Assembly: GCA_030323305.1 (NCBI GenBank)
Contig: CP106741.1
Span: forward strand, 3,588,001-3,652,000
DNA length: 64,000 bases
Reading direction: 5' to 3'
From: Paenibacillus sp. CC-CFT747
GTDB taxonomy: Bacteria > Bacillota > Bacilli > Paenibacillales > NBRC-103111
Positions 63,597-64,000 of the stretch are shown piece by piece. The notes beneath the pieces are model-generated. The model was not told where the DNA came from. It was given only the letters and a program-made list of their open reading frames with translations, and searched no databases. The first letter of the stretch is position 1. Every line of letters begins with the position of its first letter. The position numbers and the translations under genes were made by a program.

Positions 63597-64000
63597 TCAT
63601 GCTTCCAAAAAACGGCCGTCCCGGTCCGTATCGTTAAGCCGGTACTCCTTAAGCAGCGAGCGGATAAGGGCATCTTTGGGCTCCTTATAAGCTCTCGGCA
63701 AATAGGCGGAAGCCTGGTACAGCTCGGCATATAGGGGAACGAGATGAGGATACTTCTCCTCCAGGTTGCGGAAGAACCACACCTTAACATCCGGGGTGAG
63801 CCGCAAGTAGGAGGCCATAACGAAGCTTACATTGGCTTCCGCCGCTTTCTCCATGACGGCCCGTAGGTCGGCTTCCCGGTCCGTTAACCGGGGAGGATAG
63901 GCGCCATGAAGACGCCGACCGGTATTCCGGCTTGCGTCAAGGCCTGAACAGCCTCCAGCCGCTTGGCGGGTGATGGGGTAGAGGGCTCCATCGCCTTCCA
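63597..64000 (-). CDS. Radical SAM protein, C-terminal part (cut by window edge; one lost base)
   Basis: The visible part reads EPSTPSPAKRLEAVQALTQAGIPVGVFMAPILP, then after restoring one base in the G run 63890-63893, RLTDREADLRAVMEKAAEANVSFVMASYLRLTPDVKVWFFRNLEEKYPHLVPLYAELYQ. This fits the C-terminal half of the SPL/Rv2578c-like radical SAM proteins. The Cys cluster would lie beyond 64000. The stop at 63597 may also be affected by an unseen frame error, since the last residues are not conserved in character. Confidence 0.75.
   Translation of the reverse strand, partial: EGDGALYPITRQAAGGCSGLDASRNTGRRLHGAYPPRLTDREADLRAVMEKAAEANVSFVMASYLRLTPDVKVWFFRNLEEKYPHLVPLYAELYQASAYLPRAYKEPKDALIRSLLKEYRLNDTDRDGRFLEA

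Overview
The window is a chromosomal stretch of an endospore-forming, high-GC member of the Firmicutes, most likely Paenibacillus or another Paenibacillaceae. Reasons: spore genes (SafA-like coat protein, BofC, SpoIID-like, SpoVB), the order bofC-ruvCAB-spoIID-queA-tgt-yajC ... secDF-recJ-apt-relA-dtd-hisS-aspS ... rarA-cymR-iscS ... alaS-ireB-ruvX-mltG-U32 peptidases, T-box leaders, sigma-A type promoters and AGGAGG ribosome binding sites. No rRNA, tRNA, insertion sequence, phage or CRISPR array was seen.

Layout. 0-9.4 kb: a proline/methionine/glycine-rich spore coat protein, BofC, the Holliday junction operon ruvCAB with a LexA-like site, a SpoIID-like protein, queA, tgt and yajC. 9.5-13.9 kb: a PAP2 phosphatase, a YrzE-like membrane protein, a DUF421 protein, SpoVB and ComN. 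14-24.5 kb: secD, secF, a CDF metal transporter, recJ, apt, a uracil/xanthine permease, relA and dtd. 25-33 kb: a membrane-anchored FAD oxidoreductase, a possible Pho-type promoter with a short untranslated transcript, a T-box leader with hisS-aspS, tcdA, rarA and a DUF2905 protein. 33.4-38.6 kb: mnmA divergent from cymR-iscS, a PRC-barrel protein, a zinc-ribbon protein and an AI-2E family permease. 38.6-46.5 kb: T-box leader with alaS, ireB, ruvX, two DUF1292-type proteins, mltG and two U32 peptidases. 46.7-56 kb: a chemoreceptor, a YcnI copper protein, a kduI-deoR-kduD operon with a triple operator, an M20 amidohydrolase, and a polar amino acid ABC transporter with an ArgR-type box. 56.2-63.4 kb: one enormous cytoplasmic hybrid histidine kinase built on about 31 HAMP modules. 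The window ends inside a radical SAM gene on the minus strand.

A caution for every reader: about 33 genes-in-frame breaks occur in 19 genes, many of them essential (alaS, hisS, secD). In every case restoring one lost base rejoins the frames, usually in a run of identical bases. This is the pattern of uncorrected consensus error, not of gene decay. I therefore give these genes as single full-length CDS spans and state where the break lies. Lengths quoted for them assume the base is restored.

The most unusual object is the poly-HAMP kinase. Several regulatory sites (LexA-like boxes at ruvC and rarA, an ArgR-type box, DeoR-type repeats, a palindrome at mnmA, a Pho-like repeat with an orphan transcript) are testable predictions read from the DNA.
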